Below are positions 60,072 to 64,000 of a stretch of 64,000 bases of DNA, piece by piece. Source of the DNA: Sympetrum striolatum (Eukaryota > Arthropoda > Insecta > Odonata > Libellulidae). The translations under genes were made by a program, and so were the position numbers. The stretch is taken from contig OX388346.1 of assembly GCA_947579665.1 (NCBI GenBank), positions 89,840,615 to 89,904,614 of the forward strand. Reading direction: 5' to 3'. Position 1 is the stretch's first letter. The number at the start of each line of letters is the position of its first letter. Under the pieces are notes generated by a model. That model made no database searches. It was not told where the DNA came from and worked only from the letters and a program-made list of their open reading frames with translations.

Positions 60072-60760
60072 ATTTTTACTTTCTCCCTACACGCAGTATA
60101 GAGAAAGTATTGTATTCGCAAAAAAATCGACCTCCAGATTTCAACGGAAATAAATGTTTTGGGGCCCATAGAGTTCGTTTTCGCAATTTTCCCGAACATG
60201 TCTGTCTGTGTGTGTGTTCAAATTTCCAAAATTCATATTTAGTGTAGTGTATTTCAAAAATTCATAATTAGTATCTTCCTAAATATGCCGAGAGGTGATT
60301 AGTTTTTATGAATACCGCTTAACCGGAAGTTGCGGTTTATCCGGAACAAAATTTTGTTTCTTAAATATCTGTCATAATGCAATGTAGGTACATACAATTA
60401 TATACAAAAGTTATAGATAATGCACTTTACTACAACTTTTGTTTAAAACATTTTTTCGTAACACTGATTCTTTAGGAGTTATTCTTGAATAATGGTTAAC
60501 CAGAAGTTGCTTTTTATCCAAAAATTGTAGTGTTTCTTAAATATCTCTGACACTAAACTCTGAACTATTTGTCAAACACTTTATTTGTCTATCAACACTA
60601 AATTTCATATATAGCACTTTGGTTGGTGTTGTTAGAGTTGATTAGTTTTTGGAGTAACCAGAAGTCGAGGTTTATTTTACGAAGCTCGTTTCCGTTTTTG
60701 CAAAATTCATCCATCAATCTAAAATTTAGGTAAATACAGTTACTAAAAATGTATTTTTCT
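60072..60760 (+). repeat. Dispersed repeat R3, copy 2, with internal periodic units
   Basis: 60072-60445 aligns with R3 copy 1 and starts with the same hairpin, here longer: ACTTTCTC (60078) pairs with GAGAAAGT (about 60101-60108). After it, two decayed units repeat the AACC(G/A)GAAGT core: 60321 (unit 1), 60498 (unit 2) and 60656 (unit 3), a spacing of about 160-177 bp. Unit 2 also repeats GTTTCTTAAATATCTCTGAC and unit 3 GTTGATTAGTTTTTGGAGTAACC. So the element carries degenerate tandem modules. It has no coding capacity. Confidence 0.65.
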
Positions 60761-60764
60761 GTAA

Positions 60765-62225
60765 GTTTTGTTTGAAAAAATTATCGATATCAACCACCGT
60801 TTAGGATTCATATCATAATTAACCAATTTATTGGTATTTGCTACATATTTACGTTAAAATGTCGTTTTCATTTATGCCATTTCATAATAATGTTATATTC
60901 AACATGCTTATTATATTTCTTCAAAGTTTTATTTGAAAGTTGATTTGGAATTTAAAACACGCTTATTTATTACAAAATAGTTATTCAGTTGTAATGTTTT
61001 CTCGCCGTTATTGATTACTCTTCACAATAACAATAAAGTTCGTCGCTATGGGTTTGTTTACATGGCAAAAATTGCAATGCAATGCATCTATTGCTGAATC
61101 TCTTGCTATAGATTGAGCTCTGGCTGATTGAAAATAATTTATAGGTTTTCTTCTTTTTTTTTACTCCAGATGTCTTATTTATTAGCTTTCTGTTATGTAT
61201 ATTAATAATTTTCGTCATTCACTGTTACTTTTTAAGTTTCCACTGTTTATATATGTAGTCTTTATTTTTGTTAATAGTTGTTTTGCTCTTCGTTCGTATT
61301 TTGATTTCGTTTCCATCGCCTATTATAATCAGATTTGTGATTCATCCCATAGTGGTTCTTGTAGTAGACTCAAAAGGAAAATTTCACTGTTTTTCATCCA
61401 ACATGTCCCGAAAAACATTATTTATAATGTTTGTGACGTAAAAGTTAATATGATATAAATTAATCACTTATATATCTTCCAAGTTTAGATTAAATATAGA
61501 GTTCTAAAATACTGTCGTAGATAAATATTTACATCTTATTTATGGAGAAAGTCATGTGCTGGCCACATCAGATTTTTTTATAGTGGAGCAGTAATACTTC
61601 GTGTACTTTTTTAATGATTTTGCTTTTTCACTTAGTATTAGTATGAATAAAGCGCTGCAAACAAAACGCGCTGCTTACTAGCAAAATGTCAAAAAGTATT
61701 TATATCGGTTCTATTCATAAATAATTTTGTGCTGGTATTTTGCGAATTTTAGTACCGTAAGAAACGTTGTAATTTGTCTCATGTTCTTGTCATTCGTAAT
61801 GTTTTAAGATGATGTATTAATTTTGTTTATATTTTATCTTGAACTTGCAATCATGCTTCCCAAATTTTTTTTTTTTTAAAGTTGAAGCGAATTTCAGCTG
61901 ACTGACGCATTGTTTTTAATAGATTCAATTCATAATTATTATTTTATTTTATTCATAGAAATAGGAGTTATAAATCAACAAATAACGCGCAGGAGTCAGT
62001 GAGAAATAGTTTTTCCTGATGCATAAAAAGCTGAATACTAATTAAAGCGAATAAGAATCCATGAAATTAATATTGAAGAGGTAATATCAACCAAGGGATA
62101 CAATCTATAATAAGTGTATTAATTTTGAATGCACTAATACATTTGAATTGTACAAATATTAAAGTCAAATTCCACAGTGTAGTTGAATCGTGGAATTGAA
62201 ACACTACAAGTAGTTTAGCATTTTA
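60765..62225. other. AT-rich non-coding DNA, nothing identified
   Basis: It contains a long T homopolymer near 61865-61879. No gene, tRNA box pair or repeat shared within the window was found. Confidence 0.5.
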
Positions 62226-62259
62226 AATATTTGAGTATTTTAGATTGTGTGTCCCTTTT

Positions 62260-62560
62260 CTATCGGGAACTCAAGCCACTCGATCCCACAATTCACCACC
62301 GGCGGCGCCACAATCGTTTTATTCCTTTGTTTTCTATTCTTGTGTCGTTGTCCGCAGTACCCTCAAATATAGATACTCTGTCGGCTCTCGCATTCTTCCC
62401 CTCCCCTCGTTTCGCTTTTAACTCCCTCGCCCCCTCCCCTCTTCACCCCACCCTATTCCTCCACCCCCACCCGACCTCACACACCCTCCCTGCGAAGTCT
62501 CCCACGCCCTCATTTAGAACAAAGCTAGGCTTAACTGGATCTGACTGCTCTCCGAAATAT
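62260..62560. other. Pyrimidine-rich GC patch
   Basis: The + strand at 62395-62510 is dominated by C and T (CCCCTCCCCTCTTCACCCC-like words). The 132-codon frame 62231-62629 is Pro/Ser/His-rich here and is a by-product of the skew. Confidence 0.45.
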
Positions 62561-62629
62561 TTGAAGTCGACAGCTCGGGATAGAACTGTTGATGGAATGG
62601 GCATCGCCATCTTTTCGATTTTCATCTGA

Positions 62630-63645
62630 GCTGGGATGACCAGGATTTTAGATCAACTTGCCACTGATCTTATTGTGACTTCATGGGCCAAAATAATGTC
62701 TGGACTTAAAATGTTAATTGTATATCGTACAAAATTACTTTATTTTAGAATGTATACATATTTAAGTATAATATAATGTATGGATATATTTATACATTTT
62801 TTAATACTAATATGAATGAAATTTAAAATGTTGTATAGGTATTAGAAATGTTATTTATTGATTGCTATTTCAAATGTCATGGTGTAATACTAACTAAAGT
62901 ATTTGTGATTCAATTAGCGGGGAGAATCGGAGCACGATTCGTCAAATTTTTATTCAGGTGCTAAAGTATGTAAAAAGTACTGTTTCATATTATACTGCAT
63001 TATGGTCAAGAATTTTGTTAAAATATTGAAAAAATTAGCTACTGAGCCACATTGGGTTCTGAAGCCTTAATTTATTCTGTCAGTATGCGCTATCAAAAAA
63101 ATCGCGAAATGGAAGGAAATGATGAGGTTGTGGAACTTTACTTTTTTAGCCGTAACCGAAGCTATTTTTTTAGTTCTTGTCGTATTTTCGTGGTGTTTCT
63201 ACATAATGAATGATAACATTTTTATGTAAGATAGATAAACAGTAGAGCATTTTAGATTTAAATATGATTTTTACTAGTACCCTAAATCAGGCACATTAGA
63301 ATGCTTTCCATCACTCTATTGGCCATTTGCACCCGATCTCCGTTTGTAATATTTTACGGATATTCAAAAATGATATGTCCGTTGGGAAATCTTCTTAAGG
63401 TCTACGAAGTCAATTCCTACCTCACTACCATAAGGGGAAAACACAGTAGAAAGCTGTTGGAAAACATTACTAAAAATACAAAATCCAATGTAGCTTAAAG
63501 GTAAAATAAGAATGAAGAAATTCAACGTTCAAATATCGGGGATATACATAGGACGTACGGAGGATATATGGACAGAGGGATCGGCGCAAGATGCGCAGCT
63601 TCTTTCTCCGTATCATCCCGAGACAGCTGCGAGATCTCTCGGTAT
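62630..63645. other. AT-rich non-coding DNA, nothing identified
   Basis: The frame 63301-63498 has no domain features. No repeat or RNA is visible. Confidence 0.45.
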
Positions 63646-63651
63646 CCAGGT

Positions 63652-63950
63652 GATCACTTTATTAGTCCTGTTTTGACGTCGATGGCTGAACCACCTAACG
63701 AACCAATCTCGTGGCCTTTGAAGAGGTCTCCGAGCAGGATGGCAACAGTCCTTCTCCATTTCAGCACCTGCAGATCTGCTTGAGTCCTCTCTTTCCGAGG
63801 CGTGAGCATTAATGCTGACTTTCCGCTAAATATACTGCACCATAGACAGAGTTGAATCATGTCTCCCATTGTAATGGTCGGGTGTTTACGGTTGAAGGTG
63901 TCCACGGAGGTCTTTAAGGAGCACAGAGACTCTTTATGGCTATGGATCCT
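63652..63950 (-). CDS. Unrecognised open frame at the right edge, possible exon or relic
   Basis: Read on the minus strand, the frame is open from just after a TGA near 63955 to a TGA at 63652-63654, about 98 codons. Composition is mixed and locally about half GC, unlike the AT-rich DNA to its left. The peptide includes TITMGDMIQLCLW, MLTPRKERTQADLQVLKW and a C-terminal IGSLGGSAIDVKTGLIK. I recognise no domain. The + strand frame 63568-63783 overlaps it, so coding strand is uncertain. It may be a last exon of a gene extending beyond the window, a transposon relic, or chance. Confidence 0.2.
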
Positions 63951-64000
63951 ATCGCTATTCTCTCACGCTTATTCTGGTCTTTATCGCGACTTCATACCCT

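Noticed and set aside
62231..62629. 132-codon open frame on the + strand
   Set aside because: Pro/Ser/His-rich low complexity produced by a polypyrimidine tract; no start or splice context.
1..64000. Prokaryotic features such as operons, CRISPR arrays, or Shine-Dalgarno-led genes
   Set aside because: No coding density, no regularly spaced direct repeats with spacers, and abundant SINEs indicate a eukaryotic nuclear region.

Overview
The window looks like gene-poor, AT-rich nuclear DNA from an invertebrate animal, most likely an arthropod and perhaps an insect. It has no long open reading frame (the longest is 161 codons), and start/stop spacing is as expected for non-coding DNA. There is no operon structure. 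tRNA-derived SINEs and other worn dispersed repeats occur throughout. CpG is common, especially in the GC-richer patches, which argues against a vertebrate. The organism call is inference; no gene here identifies a taxon.

Layout. 1-5.6 kb: AT-rich DNA with a CpG-rich patch (1641-2330) and the first copy of a dispersed repeat, called R1 here. 5.6-8.4 kb: a degraded SINE, then about 2.2 kb strongly purine-rich on the + strand, with a degenerate tandem array and a G-run that fits a quadruplex motif. 9.3-11.9 kb: a repeat-dense block with a 157-bp tandem duplication, a dispersed pair (R2) and two R1 copies. 13.8-15.0 kb: a tRNA-like remnant and a direct repeat 900 bp apart with a perfect 24-bp palindrome just before its second copy. 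17-31 kb: a local tandem duplication, SINEs of three types, a microsatellite, and two weak exon candidates (22141-22434 and 27067-27236). 31-43 kb: a compact hairpin (32601-32672), a CpG-rich patch with three palindromes within 44 bp (33680-33723), a possible non-coding exon, another SINE and an R1 copy. 43-64 kb: a GTGCGG minisatellite, a SINE, two copies of a hairpin-headed repeat (R3), a final R1 copy, and an unrecognised open frame at the right edge.

No gene can be named with confidence. The best reading is intergenic or large-intron DNA shaped by SINE insertion, local duplication and strand-asymmetric GC-rich patches. I do not see a convincing undescribed biological system. The observations most worth checking are the 32.6-kb hairpin, the 33.7-kb palindrome cluster (possible promoter or enhancer), the R3 repeat with internal periodic units, and the exon candidate at 22.1 kb. 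Repeat names R1-R3 and SINE-A/B/C are local labels, not database names.
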